From Amphiura filiformis (lineage: Eukaryota; Echinodermata; Ophiuroidea; Amphilepidida; Amphiuridae), in NCBI RefSeq assembly GCF_039555335.1, contig NC_092646.1:23042893-23106892 (forward strand): a stretch of DNA of 64,000 nt, in the 5' to 3' direction. Below the pieces are notes generated by a model. It was not told where the DNA came from and made no database searches. It saw nothing but the letters and a program-made list of their open reading frames with translations. Of the stretch, positions 25,001 through 40,000 are shown piece after piece. Both the position numbers and the translations under genes were made by a program. Positions within the stretch are counted from its first letter, which is position 1. Every line of letters starts with the position of its first letter.

Positions 25001-28000
25001 AAATTAATTTACATGAATATCTTTCTTTTAAAACCAAATTTGTCATAGTAAACTGCATAATAAATAAATGCAGTCAAAATCAAAAACAGCTTTGATTTCC
25101 CTATACTTTACTGTACAAACCCTAATTTGACCCCCCTGTAACATGAGCTGTGTGTATTTTTTTAATGGTCTCCCTTTCAGGGGACATTCTAGAGGTAATA
25201 AGGTATCCAAAAAATACTATCAACTAAAAATAGCAAAAAATCATATTTTTAAACTCTAACATCACCTGGTGCTCCTGGGTAATATTAGTCCCATTGTCAA
25301 ATACCATGAAATTAAGAATTACAAAATTTGATTTTTTTTATGGGAATGTCATCTTTAAAGGCCTATAACTCAAAAACATGTCTGGCGACTTGTTCTGGGT
25401 TTTGTAGGAGCTGGTCACATACAGTAACTTTACATGGTCGCTTCAAATCTTACCATTAGTTTCAGCAGGTGAATGTTTTGTTGGGGCAGCTTCCAAATTG
25501 AACACGGGCAGTGGTTCTTGATAGCACCTGTCGGAACTATTATCCTTCGGCTGTATGTACCCATTAGGGCATGGTACACAGATGTATGATGTGTACTCGT
25601 CATCTAAAATAACGATACATAAAATGAATATCATTTGCCTCTTGCTTGCAATGCTTTAGGGGCTGTGCAATAATTATGAACCCTGGGGGAAGATAAAATT
25701 GGGAAGGGGCAAAGTTGTTTGGCAGGGAAAGAGGAGGAGGCAAGCAATTTTTGGCACACATTTACAAAGCACCTTTTAAATAACACTCTAAAACACTGTA
25801 GAAAACATTCAAATATGTGACACGATCTGGTCCATGGGGGCCAAAGGCGGCAAATTTGATACTGAGATAAAGGTAATGGAGTAAAACAATAAGATACATA
25901 AGAAAATAGACATTAAAAAACTTCATAACTTTAGAACCAAGTATGCTAGATCTTTGGTGTTTTCAGTAAATGATAGCCTATTGTATGTATAATGTAATCT
26001 ACCAAAAAAAAGCGTTGACAACGTAAAGAAAGCAGCAAGTTTAAAAAGCCCCCACCTCGGCTCACTTTTTGAAACTTGGTCCCATTTTGAATATCAACAG
26101 CAAATCGGTGTTTTTTAGCATCATTGCCATTAACATGCCTACTTGTTATTCGTTTAATTCAATCATTGATCATGAACTTAATAATTATTATAAAACAAAA
26201 CATATATAGGATATTGGCCAAGAACAACATAATAACCTTTCTGATCGTTCCAGAATGCTAACAACTTTTAAGTAATATATCGCATCGGCACATTAAAGAT
26301 TCATAACACTTCTGGAAATGTTTTAAGTTGATAATTATGACAAAGTTTAAATCAGTATATTTTACAAATGGGACCAAGTTTCAAAAAGTGAGCCGAGGTG
26401 GGGGCTTTTTAAACTTGCTGCTTTCTTTACGTTGTCAACGCTTTTTGGTAGATTTCGCTTTTTTATGAATGAAGCCGAGTAGCTCCAAGCTTGAAAAGTC
26501 ATCCGGGAACGAAGTACTCCATAAGACGTATAAAGCTAAAAATAGAAGTTTGAATATTTTATCCTTGATTTATGACAATAAAAAATACGAGTATATGTAG
26601 CTATAACTAAAATGTATGTGGTTCTTTGTAGCACTGGGGCAATCTAGTTGGATATCCAAATTTCGCCGTTTGTGGTTCTTTGTAGCCCTGCAGGCACTCT
26701 AGTTGGATATCTTTATTGAGCGGCGGTTGTTGGCGGTCTTTCGCGTTCGTGGTATTCCTTTATTCTTCAAGCCCTGTCCTCTATCGGGCTAATTTATTGT
26801 ATAAGCTTGTTGGAAATCCATATTTCATGGTGTGTGGTTCTTTGTAGCCCTCTTGGGCAATATAGGGGATATCTCTATTGAGGTGGTTGTTGGAGGTCTT
26901 TCGCGGTTCGTGGTTATAATTTTCCTTATCCTTCAAGCCTTGCCCTCTATTGAGGGCTAATTTATAGTTAAAACTTGTTGGACATCCATATTTCGCGGTG
27001 TGTGGTTCTTTATAGCCCTGCGGGCCAATCTAGTTGGATATTTCTATTGAGCGGCAGTTGTTGGCAGTTTTTCGTGGTTTTAATTTGTAGGATATCCATA
27101 TTTCAAGATTTGTGGTTCCTGAGTCCTGCGGGGCAATCTAGCTAGATATCCAAATTTCGCGGTTTGTGATTGGATATCCCTATTGAGCGGCGGTTGTCGG
27201 TGGTCTTTTGAGATTTTCCCTTTAATTTCGGGCCGCCCTCTCCTCTACATCCCGAGGATGCTTTTCAATAATTTAAATTATACGGTGTCAACAATTACTA
27301 TTACTTGGTATGATAACTTATCTTACCATGTTGACTTATATTGTTTGTTAAGGCAACTTTCGCGGTTCGTGGTTATAATTTCCCTAATCCTTCAAGCTTT
27401 GCCCTCTATCGAGGGCTAATTTATAGTTAAAACTTGTTGGACATCCATATTTCGTGGTTTATGGTTCTTTATAGCCCTCTTGCGGGCAATCTAGTTGGAT
27501 ATCCAAATTTCGCGGTTTGTGGTTCTTTGTAGCCCTCGGGCAATATAGTTGAATATTTCTATTAAGCGGCAGTTGTTGGCGGTTTTTCGCGGTTTGTGGT
27601 TTTAATTTGCAGGATATCCATATTTCAAGATTTGTGGTTCCTGAGTCCTGCGGGGCAATCTAGCTGGATATCTAGTTGGATATCCCTATTGAGCGGCGGT
27701 TGTCGGCGGTCTTTTGAGATTTAATTTTACCTTTAATTTCGGGCCGCCCCCTCCTCTACATCCCGAGGATGCTTTTCAATAATTTAAATTATACGGTGTC
27801 AAAAATTACTATTCCTTGGTATGATAATTTATCTTACCATGTTGACTTGTATTGTTTGTTAAGTCAACTGGACGTGACAAAATATCCTGCTATGTAGACA
27901 TTAATTTGTTGCTAAATTGACTTGGCATAATAATTTATTTCGGGAAGAAGACATCCATTTTTGGTATGTTGACTTAGCATGATAATTTATCTTGCCATAT

Positions 28001-31000
28001 TGACTTGTTTGTTCAGTTGTCTTGGCGAGATATTTTATATCGTCATGTTGACATAATGCTGATAATAAGTCGACATGGCAAGATAATTATCTTGTCAAGT
28101 TGTGTCACATAGACGCTTCCGTACTATATATGCTTGATAAATGTTATTTGAATTTTTTTTCCTGCTGGCCTTCCATACTAGCGGAACAATTTTCCACACC
28201 TACAGAGTATTTGTAATCAACCTACCGGGACGGTATGACAATTGTCATGTTCTACGATAGCTGAAGATGACAGAGAGTCAGGTCTCTTAATCGATTCAAC
28301 AACCATTCATACATATCACAATCATCATTGTCCTATTATCATGCGAATTTGCCCGTGGTAGGACAAAATATATTTAAATGAGAATAACAATGAGTAACGT
28401 CGTATTGCATACCCTATAATACCTGATCTGGTTTCTTGTGTTATTCAGATTTCTTTTGATCCTTGATGGTGTTGTATCACATTATGCTGTGTTTTTAAAT
28501 AGGCCCTTAACACAAAAAACAATTTACATGAGAATCAAACAACTTGCTTTACTAAAAAAATAATATCACAATAGCACTGGATGTTTAAAATTATGTTATC
28601 CTTGATTAATGACAATAAATTGTTTAATAAAACATTGAAAAAAAAATCAGTTGGTCACCGGGTTTCGAACTCGGGATAGCGTATCTGGAGTCAAGCGCAC
28701 TAACCATTAGGCCACGGACCTCTGCTGTAAAATACTTTGTCGAAATACAGCATTTATTATATAAATGGATGCGTCGTCCGATAAGAACAAAAGAATTGTG
28801 AAAAACTTGATTTTTTTTTTTTTTTGCGCTCAGAATTTGTATGTAGGGTATCCAGGAATCTGCTAGGGTATATTTGGAAGTGAATCTGAAAAAGTAGTGT
28901 GAAGGTGATAACCAGGTAGACCTGTAGCAGTGTCCAAAAATTCTGGATCAGTATGATTTGCAACTAATTTTCGCTATGAAATACCGCGTGAAATGGAAGC
29001 AAAAATATTTGTTTATTACTTAACAATGATTGACTGTAGGATTGGTGGCCCTTTTGGAATTAATGAGTTGTCACGATATTACACCTGGGACTGTAAATAA
29101 CATTTAGCATGGTTTTAGATACATTTTGTACCCAGCTAAAAATAACATCGAACAATAGAAGTCAAGTGTTTTAATGTTACGTAAATATAGTCTCATGGGA
29201 GCATCTGTTATTAGTCTTCTTTATCAGTCTTTTTTTAAAACTTGCTGGTCATGGGGGGGCACAAAGATTCACTTTTTATCTCCCCTCAATAAATCCTGGC
29301 TTAATTCATGCCTGTCTCCCTGATCAAATCAACTGAATTAAAGACCCATCTTGTTACTTAAATTTCAGAGAAACTACGGTGCACCTACCAAGTCTGTGGG
29401 TTAAATCTGCGTGATAGTTTTTCTGGCATGTAGGGATTGTTTTACAGGTGGTGGCACTGTTTTGGAAATAACCATCAGCACAGCCACACACACTATCTTG
29501 GTCTATACTGCACTCTTTTATCTAAAAAAGAAAAAAATTAACAAAAAATGCATATTTATATGAGTGAAGGTATAATATGTTACAGTTCAAGTATAATACT
29601 CTATGAAATATTAATGTAAAAGTTTGGTGCATTCATCACCACGTGTTGAGTTTTGATGTGTACGGAGAATTGAATGTCTGCAAAATGTCGTCGAGGAAGT
29701 AAAGTTATTCTGCAGCATTTAAGCTCAAAGTTATGAAAAAGAGCAACAAAATTTTTTTAGCATTCCCGATTTCTCACGCTCACTAGAAAGAGTGTACCCG
29801 AGCCCGCTTTAATTCATGAATTGGATAGTAAAATTAGCAGGCGCTCAACTTGGGCTAGCTACAACCCTGAGTAGGCCTACTCGCAAAATTATTCCCTTCT
29901 TGCTACCGATCCGGCGCCGATTCACGCTCACCAACATTTACTAATATCGCTTACATTCAATGCAGCCAAGTAAATGTTGTCGGACTATCAATAAATATTA
30001 TATGGACAGATCTATTTTCATTTTTTTTTATTACATAGTCCAGAGCCATCACAAGTTAAAGTTGTAAATGTAATGTTCAATGATAATAATTAATTAAAAA
30101 AATGTGACTAAAAGTTAAATTTCCTTTAATTTTCCCTCAATAGTATATTTCATGTGAATAACTATACATTGTATATCTAACTAAGGTTTTTATAATTATT
30201 TTGATAATAGGTTTTGCTTGTCATGATCACAAATTTCTGTAACATCAACATACAACAACAACAACATAATGAAATCGGTCCAATGTCACTAAGGCAAATG
30301 CGGGTTCACATAAAATCACAAACTCAAATGAAAATGCCAAATTTTTTGTAAAATTCCAAAATTTGTGTAAAATCGCCAACACATTTGCAAAATTGCCAAA
30401 AATGTTGCAAAATCGCCAACATTTTTGTAAAATCGCAGGACATGTTTCAAACTTTGCAAAAAAATGACAAATCAATTATTAAAAACAGATTTATTTAAAG
30501 ATTTTCAAATGTGACATGATCTGGTCCATGGGGGCCAAAGGAGGCATTTGACATAGGGCCTTAAAATAGTGTTGATGATGAGGCAAAAAATACTCACTAA
30601 AACCATGTTCCCTGGACATTGGGAACAGTTGTATGGCACCCTACATCTATTATGATGGGGCATAAAGTTGATGCCCCTAATTGGAAATATGCACCTGTTG
30701 TTACCGCAAACATGAAACAAAAAGAAACATGAAAGGAAAAGAAACATGCAAAATGAGAGCCCAATTTGGAGCCCAAAACAAAATTATGTAAAACATGCAT
30801 GGCAACTGAAAAGCTAAAATGATGCATCAAATCAAATCAGCAAACTAGATGAAATGCACAAACTAGAAGTAAAATAATATTATAACATTAAGGGGTACTA
30901 CACCTGCTAAATTTTATGCCTATTTTTGCATTTTCTCAAAATTATAGCGCATTGGGGACAAGTAAGATATGTATATTATAGGGGCAAGGACTACAACTAC

Positions 31001-34000
31001 TGCACTGGATATTTTATTTCAGCACAGACAATAGTTGTGGAGTTACAGTCAAAAATGAGGGAAAACCAATATTTGATAAATAAATCAATAACTACTTGCT
31101 TTGAGTTGCTGAATTTTCAGTACAGTAGTTGTAGTCCTTGCCACTATAATATATATACATGTATATCTTGTCCCCAATGCGCTATAATTTTTGAGAAAAA
31201 TGCAAAAATAGGCACAAAATTGGCCAGGGGTGTAGTACCCCCTTAAAAGTGTTAAATTGGGCTATTCCAGAAATTAATGGCACCCCCCCCCCCCCTAAAG
31301 AAGACATGTGAATTTGTACCATAAATTTTTGGGAATTCCCAGAACAAAATTTTATCCAAAAAAATTAGGAATTCCCAGTTTGATAAAAAAATGCTTAAAA
31401 ATATTGGGAATTCCCAGTGACCCTAAAGAAGACGTGCAAATTTTTGCCACAAATTTTGGGAATTCCCAAGCCTAAAAAGGGCTACTTTTCTTGGGAATTC
31501 CCATGTCTTCTTTAGGGTTTCATCAATATGCTGCCCTTTTTTTTTTTTTTTTGGGGGAATTCCCTCCCAGAAACAAATGCTTCAAAAATTGGGAATTCGG
31601 TGTGTGCCTAAAGAAGACAGGCAAATTTTGGGAATTCCCAAGCCTAAAAAGGGTTTTTTTCTGGGAATTCCCATGTCTTCTTTAGGGTATCGAGAATAAT
31701 AACTATTTTTTTGGGGAATTCCCAGAGCAAAAATGGGTGAAAATTTTTGGGAATCCCATGTCTTCTTTAGGGGGAGTGCCTTTAATTTCTGGAATAGCCC
31801 ATTGTTTGAAATAAATCATAGATAAAAGTTCCATTTTAATGCAAATAATGGTTAAAAGTGCACACTTCCAGTCCAATAATCATGTAACTTATTAGTAATT
31901 AATTGAAAATTGAATTCTTATCTGCAGGCAACACCAATCATGATTTATAGTAAAGAAACACAATCCTACCAAACAAAAACAAACAAATGGATCTTGCTTC
32001 TAAACCCAAAATATTTGGGACAAAAAATAGAATTTTACTCCATCTTTTAAGTTGAGTGCCCACTCTCCCCCCATGTTCTAAACTTGGAAACTTACGAGAC
32101 TTCTCCACCAGTTGGTGTGCACACGCAGGGTCCATCCATGTACATAGGGACACGACATAGCGGACAGGTACAGGTGGCGCTATTCTCGTCTGTATACTCA
32201 TAGTGGATAGGTATGTGATCATCTGGGCTACTAGCATCATGATCTGGGCAATGTATGCAGGGTTCCTGCCAGGCCAGGAAAGAAAAGAATATAGAAAATT
32301 GTGGAAAAACTAGCTCATTTCACCAAGTTTACTGATTTATTGAAAAATCAAATGAACTCTCCAAATGTAAAAGAGTGAAAAACAGTTCAAAAAGAGTGTT
32401 TTTTTCACTCCTCCTTGGAGCCATATATATATATATATAGGTGACCACTCTTTTAGAGTGAAATTCACTCTCTAAAAAGAGTGAGCAAATTCACTCTTAA
32501 AGAGTGAATAAAATCACTCAAAAAGGGTGATTTTATTCACTATTTTCTTATATTTAGAGAGTACTATAGGGCCTTTTAAACATGCTATACTCCGAGAACC
32601 ATTAAAAACCCAGTGACCACTCCACTCGGGGAAGCAATCACATGAGGTTTAGCAGTTCTCGGGGTAGCATAATTCATGTATTTTAGGGATTGCCAAGTTC
32701 AAAAGGCCCTCTGGTAATAATAATAATAATAATAATAATACCAGCACTTATATAGCGCTATTACAAATTCAAGGAATATGAACATAGCACTTTACACAAA
32801 AAGAAAAGAAGAAAACAACAACAAAAATCTTATGAGGTGAACAAATGAGTCTTTAGATGGCTCTTGAAACTGCTGACAGTGGGACATGACCGTATGGATG
32901 ATGGCAAGTTGTTCCAAAGTTTGGGACCAGCAATGCTGAAAGCCCCACCACCAACCACCCGGTGATTCCATGGGATGGCAAGACGCGTAGTAGGGCTAGT
33001 GTGGGTTTTCATTTTCTTATGAGCCAAAAATACAAATAAATTAAATGCCATACATCATGTGAATGGCCAATACATGACTGAGCTTTGTGTTTGTTTTCTA
33101 TAGATAAATAACTTCCTGTATCCTTCAAATTTCAAGTTCCCACAATTGCATTATTCAATTCAACAAATGCGGTCATATTAAACTTGATACAGAATTTAAA
33201 GAATGTATCTTATATACACATGTCCTTTTACCTGTATGTAAACAGGACAAGTCATGTGATTGTCTGCATGAAGTACAACCACATATCTTTTACGTACATC
33301 TGCATCTAGATCAAACCAGAAATTACCAGAAAAAGTGTATTTAGCGTATCATGGATATTAATTTGCAGTCATTGTGAATAAATATGTCATACGTTTGTTA
33401 CATACCTTTGTTAATGGTTCACGCTTGGTTTGAACCCCGGGGGGGCACTCAACTTAAATTTTGGTAGGGGTGTGCTGGCGCCTAACTTTGGGAACTAAGA
33501 ACTGATTTTCGGGCAAAATAGGGCTTGAAGAACTGAAATTTGGGCCAAATTATAGGCTGTTGAGCTAAAAATTTTAAATTTTTCCAAATTTGAGCTTAAA
33601 GAGCTACAATTGTCAGAGTTTGAGGCTCAAAGAACTGGAGCAGATTCAAATGTGGGGCTTAAGGAACTGCCGGAGAGCCTGAAAAAGGGACCCTTGACGG
33701 CCGCACATACCCGTACCACCTTAACATGTGAGTGCCCCCCCGGGGTTTGAACACCAAGCAACTCATTGACATTGTGATATGATCATTGAGATCATGGTCC
33801 CAAACACAAATGGGGTGAACCAGTTGAACTGGAAACAATGAATTTTGATGTCACACTAGGACGGGGATATAGGCATTTTTTTATTGTAGTCATTTATAGG
33901 CGTATCACTTGTTGGGAGTGAATTTGTACAAAATAATGCACGCTTACTGAGATGTTGATGCGTCCCCTTCGGGGTCCGTGCATTAGATGCATCAACATCT

Positions 34001-37000
34001 AAGCCCGGGGGGGGTTCTCAGTACAAATGACCATACGGGGACGTGCCGCAAATATGGGTAGCATTTTCAGCCTCTTGGTATATCAATGACCCCTTTTTCA
34101 AAGCCTATTTTGGTATATGAATGGGTCCTTTTTCAAAATTTTCTCAATTTTTTTCGTAAAATAGCCCAATTTTTTTCGTTAATTTAGTTAAAATTTTCAA
34201 AATTTTCCCAAAATTTTGGGAAAATTTGTAAAAACTAGGACAATTTGGGTTAAATTCGGCCGAAAATTTTGACTTTTGGTATATCAATGGGTCCAAATTT
34301 CATGAAAAATTGGTATATTTATGGGTCCACTTTCAAATTCTCAGCGCACGTCCCTACCAAAACCAAACTTGAGTACCCCCGGCATCTAAGTACAAGTGCA
34401 TTATTTTGTACAATTTCTCGAGCAACAAGTGATACACAATTTACGCATTTATTAACCTATTTCATACACAAGAAAAAAATCCTGTGATTTTCGCTATTTT
34501 TATAACAAGATTGTCATTAAAATGGACGGCTAGTAATTTACTAACGTGTGCTCTGATTGGTTCTCACTATCTAGGAGTGTATAAAATCGATTTTAGCAAT
34601 GCCCACATGAAAATGTATTCATTATTTTGTCTTTTAGACTTGAGGATTCCCCAAGTTTGGACTTCGGCACATGTCCTCTGAGAAGTTGCAAACATTTTTT
34701 TTAAAGCAATACCCAATTGAAGCAAAATTGTGAACCATTTTTACACTATTATTGATTATTTTTTGACTATGTTATTAACTTTGTATTGGTACACTAAATG
34801 AACAGGATTTTTAATTTAATAGGGCCGACTATCTAAGAATGATCCCTCAATTATGTGTAATTTTACTCTTTCTCTTTTACATACATACATTACATACATT
34901 ATTACACGGTGTTACTTGCCTCATTTCATTCTGACCACTGTGTATGAAAAAATACTGAGAAATTTAGTGAAGTTGTTTTACGACATGTACGAGTCAGACA
35001 CTCGTGATATGCACGCATAGCCATGCATGCATGATGGCAGTCTGTACTGAGCAGTTAATAAGCTTACGTATCAGGTTTTTATTAATCAATCAAGTATTTG
35101 AAAATAACTTCACTAAATTTCTCAGTATTTTTTCATACACAGTGGTCAGAATGAAATGAGGCAAGTAACAGCGTGTAATATTGTATGTATTTATAATTAA
35201 TTTAGAGAAAACTCACCTCACAATTGAAAAATATTTGCCCAACTAATTTGGCAAATATTTTGCTTAATAATTAAGCAAAAAATAAACCAACATATGAACC
35301 AATAATGTGTAAAATGCCCAACAGTTTAATCAAATTTTGTCCAACAATTGGTACAATCAACTATTTGCCCAACAGTTTTATTAAATATTGCCCAACAATT
35401 AGTGAAAAATATTTACCCAACTATGTTGGTCAAATATTTTGCTTAACAGTTATGCAAAAATAAACCAACATATAACCAAAACCGTGTAAAAATGCCCAAC
35501 AGTTTGTTCAAATTTTAAACAATAATTGGTAAAACAAATTGCCCAACTGTGTTGGGTAAATACTTTGCCCAATATTTGAGCAAGTTTTTGTAAACCAACT
35601 GTTGGTCATAATTTTTGTACAACTCTTGTTGGTCAAATTTTGACCAACTGTTTCATGTGTTGTACATAGACCAAACTGTTGGTCATTTTTTTGACCAACA
35701 TTATTTGCAGTGTATAAACATAGCCCCCCCTCAAATTACTTATTTTCAATATTTATTGTCAAATCAGTGCAGAGTAATTACATGTGAAAATTTTGCATAA
35801 TATATGATATAAAGTTAGTACTTTCCAGTTTTGAAAGGAATTTATTCTGAATAGGCCTAGAGCCATCTTTGAAGAAAAAACAAATTCTTCCAGAAAATTT
35901 TCCACAATAGCGAATCACTTCAACTTGACAAAAGGAACTATTATTTATTGAACTTGGTACTAGATATCGAATGGATTGGAATTATACATAATTGATATTG
36001 ATAATACATAATGTATACACATGTACCTGGTTTTATCACCAATGGGATATGTCACACCTGACTTACTTAGATTATTCATCATATTCATCTATTCATTAAT
36101 GATTAATGAATCATTTTCCCACCAGATTCCGTAAACCATAAATTTAATATACAAAGCATTGTGTTACAGAATGTAGGCGGAATGCCAATGGCGCGATGCC
36201 ACTGATGACTAGGCAGTTTTGAGCGTGAATAGGCATTTTGACTTGAGTGTTCATCATCTGCCAAATGTGAATGGATAAAATAGTATACATGGTATATTTA
36301 TATTCAAATTAATCGTATTTCCTAATTTGCAAAAAAAAAAGAGTAAAAATTCTTTTTTTTAAAAAATCAAAAATTAAAAGTTGCATGTGTTTCATACCAT
36401 ATAAAATTGTTTCTTTATCCATGTACAGCATGGATCCAGAGAACAAAAAAATACGGGGGCGCAAAATACATGAGATAGAGGGCGACGAACCATGGTCGCG
36501 AAGCGGTCATCGCGTCACGCTTGGGCGACGCAGGGGGGTGTCTGAGGGGGGATGTGCCCCCCTCAGAAGTGAGAAACTTTTGCAAAATGAAGACCTAATT
36601 GAAGCCATTTGGTGGACCATTTTGACACTATTATTGTGCAAAATTTGAGTTTGAAAACGCGGAAAATTGGTAAAATGGCCACGACGGCTCATTTCCCATT
36701 CGTGAACAAATTTACAATATTATTGTATAAATTCAATTGCTTACTTAAGCATATCCCCTCCCCTTTCCCCACCAATCAATGTTGGGAGAAGATATGGTGA
36801 AGATGAGCATATTCGGCATGCCAACATTGTACGGGGGTAGAAGGGGGACCATTTCCAATAAGGCCTTTAAAGTGTTCGAACAATTTTTTCTAATATTGTA
36901 GCATGGACAAGTATGTAAAGCTAGTCAATTTTTACACAAATCACTTAGGCTTTGATGCCTGTTGCTTTGTGAAGAGAAAATGTGGACCTTGTGCCCCCCC

Positions 37001-40000
37001 CCCCATTGAAGTGAAAATTTAAAAACTTCTGGAAAACCGGGATTGAAAATTGCCGAAATGGCTGGTTCCCCTCAATCAGGCTCATATCAGCCCCTCCCCA
37101 TTGAATCATTCATGCCCAGACCATTTGGGCTTTGGGTTTGTGATTGTCAAGGCATTTTGCTCAATTGAAAGAGCTCAACAATGTGTGCAATTCTGTTGGT
37201 CAGACATCCAATGGACGGACTTTTCAAATAGGGTTGATCAGTCGGGATGATTATTTTAAATGTGTTTTTTTCTGGAGGTAACTCATGCACAAGCTTGTAA
37301 TGTTTGAATGTTTCTATGTTCCAGTGTATGATGTGTAAGCCTCTTCCCTTGTTTGTTCCTAAAATATCACCCAAAATCTGTCAAAATTTGATGATTTTTT
37401 GCATAAGAAACATTTTAATGTTCTGAAATTTTTTCAAACATTTTCAAAATTAATGCATTTTAACCAAAAACTGGCTTAACCCCCACCTAAAAAAGGCTCA
37501 GTATTTGGACAATTTTGATCAGTTGAACATGAAAAGGGTGGTCCCCTTATTAATTTTTCTTATAATTTAGACCTTCTTGTCAGTGTGGTATATTATTTTT
37601 AACATTCTGTCGCTGAAAAGTGGACCTTTTTGCCGATTTGGGGTCACAGTGTGTGTCACACGCCCCCTGGCTACAGACTTGCCATCTATCTCCAATGAAT
37701 ACTGTATAAGTGGTAATTTTCGCGAATTGGAGTGAGAGAGACATTTTTGGGATTGTTATTTTCGCGATTGCCTAGTCTTGCCCTATACTTGCAATACATT
37801 ATACATATATTCGCGAGGTGTTAATTTCGAGGATGGCACTCCATTCGCGAAATCGGCGAAAATAAAACCCTCGCGAAAATTACCACTTATACAGTATAAT
37901 AAGCTAGAGACTGCCTATGGCAAATCTGTAATTCTATATACCCAGACCAGATCAAAGTGCTATAAAAATCAAAATATGCAATATTTGTATACTGTGAATG
38001 CAATTTCCAATAAGGGACGCACCATTTTGACTTCCAGGAGGTGGACTTCCCCCACTACATGAGCAAAAAAAACTCCCCCACTACATGAGCAAAAAAAAAC
38101 TTCCCCACTACATGAGCAAAAAAACTTCCCCACTACATGAGCAAAAAAAACTTCCCCCACTACATGAGCAAAAAAAAACCTCCCCCCACTACATGAGCAA
38201 AAAAAAACTTCCCCCACTACATGAGCAAAAAAACTTCCCCACTACATGAGCAAAAAAAAACTTCCCCACTACATGAGCAAAAAAACTTCCCCCACTACAT
38301 GAGCAAAAAAACTTCCCCCACTACATGAGCAAAAAAACTTCCCCCACTACATGAGCAAAAAAACACTTCCCCCACTACATGAGCAAAAAAACCTTTCCCC
38401 ACTATCACTAAAAAAATTTCCTCACCAACACTTAACTTTAAAATTGCTATATCATTCCAACGCAGTATTAGATTGTTGATCAGGTGGATCCAGAACGGTA
38501 AACTACCGGGGCTAAAATTGAAAATGAAAATTGAATGGGAAAAATGGCCGCGAAGTGGTCATCGCGTCGCGCTTCTGCGATGCAGGGGGTGTCTGAGGGT
38601 AGAAACTTTTGGAAAATGAAGACCTAACTGAACCCATTTGGTGGACCATTTTTGCACTAAATTGAAGTTTAAAAAGCTGTTAATTTGTGAAATGACGGCC
38701 CAAATCGTTGAACTCAGAATCTTCGGATTTAATATAAAACTTAAATTTTACTGTTAATTAGTAATTAAAGCACTTCAGTCATAGTCTTTCACATGGTATT
38801 TTAGTACACCATTGGGCATCTTAATACTAATAACGGCGTGTCCGTCCGTCCAGCGCTCTATCGCGTTCCACGCTCACGCTGGTGCACTATCGCGTGCTTT
38901 CAGCGGTGCGCTATCGCGAGTATCAATGGGAGTGTGCGAGGTACAGTGCATGCATCGGAAAAGCATTACAGTGTGACTAACAGGTGCATCTCATCGGACC
39001 AATAATTATAGGCCTTATTTTCAACACATATTTCAATACCGAACACGTGCACACACCAAACACGTGTATATAGGCCTATTTCAGCAGAACATGACTATTT
39101 CCGGAATCCTCCAGAATTGTTAACATAAAAATTATCCGTTGTGTTAAGGCCTATGAATGTTTTTGCGTTCACGTTTCTCGCGATTGATTTCATTACTTTA
39201 GTAACAGCCTATATCCACGTCCAGATACTAATTTCGGTTACTCTAAATGTGGTAGCAGGGCAGGGGCAAATGATGGGTTTCCAGATTATGGGTAGGCCTA
39301 CCGAACTACCGAAGTAGGGGTAACGGGTTCGGGTAATTAGAAATAGGCCTATCACGAGAAGCGCCCGACCCGAGAACCGCGAAATCTAGTTACATATACA
39401 ATCATGTAAAAAGTACAAATTCAAGAATAATTGAGGGTGTTGCTAGTGGCGTAAAAGACTCATTCAGTGATCCTAGCGAAAGTGTAAAAATATTAAAATT
39501 ATTCATAAATTGTTAAAAGTGAAGGATAAGTCATTCAAATTGTCATTTGGTATTTTCGAAATATTTGTCAAAAAAAATTGGCAAAAAACAAAGAAAACAG
39601 CAGTATTGGCAAAGCCCCATTCAAATACATGTAGCTAATTTATATAACTGTCATCTTACTATAATTTGCCTAATGTGGGGTGCGTGTAGGGGTGTGGGGG
39701 TGCGTGTGTGTGTGCCAAAGGCTGTCAGTTTTTATCCGAGCCTCGCCAAATTCGCACGGGGGATGCAGAAAAATATGGGGAGTGTCGTAAGCTACCTTCG
39801 GTCGCAATCGGAGGTCGAAGGTCAAAGGTCAAATTTTAAACTTGGTCCGATTGGGCTGTAATTTATACGGGAGATCAAGGAAAATATGGGGAGTGTCCAA
39901 AGCTACTTTCGTTCGAAATCGGCGGTCGAAGGTCAAAGGTCAAATTTTAAACATGGTCCGATTGGGCTATATGGGAGATCAAGGAAAATATGGGGAGTGT

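Noticed and set aside
28653-28720. Active tRNA-Trp gene (CCA anticodon loop and B-box)
   Set aside because: Acceptor and anticodon stems have several mismatches and the length is short. It is listed only as tRNA-like.
38049-38410. CRISPR-like regular array
   Set aside because: There are no unique spacers. Every unit is the same minisatellite plus an A run, in a eukaryotic context.
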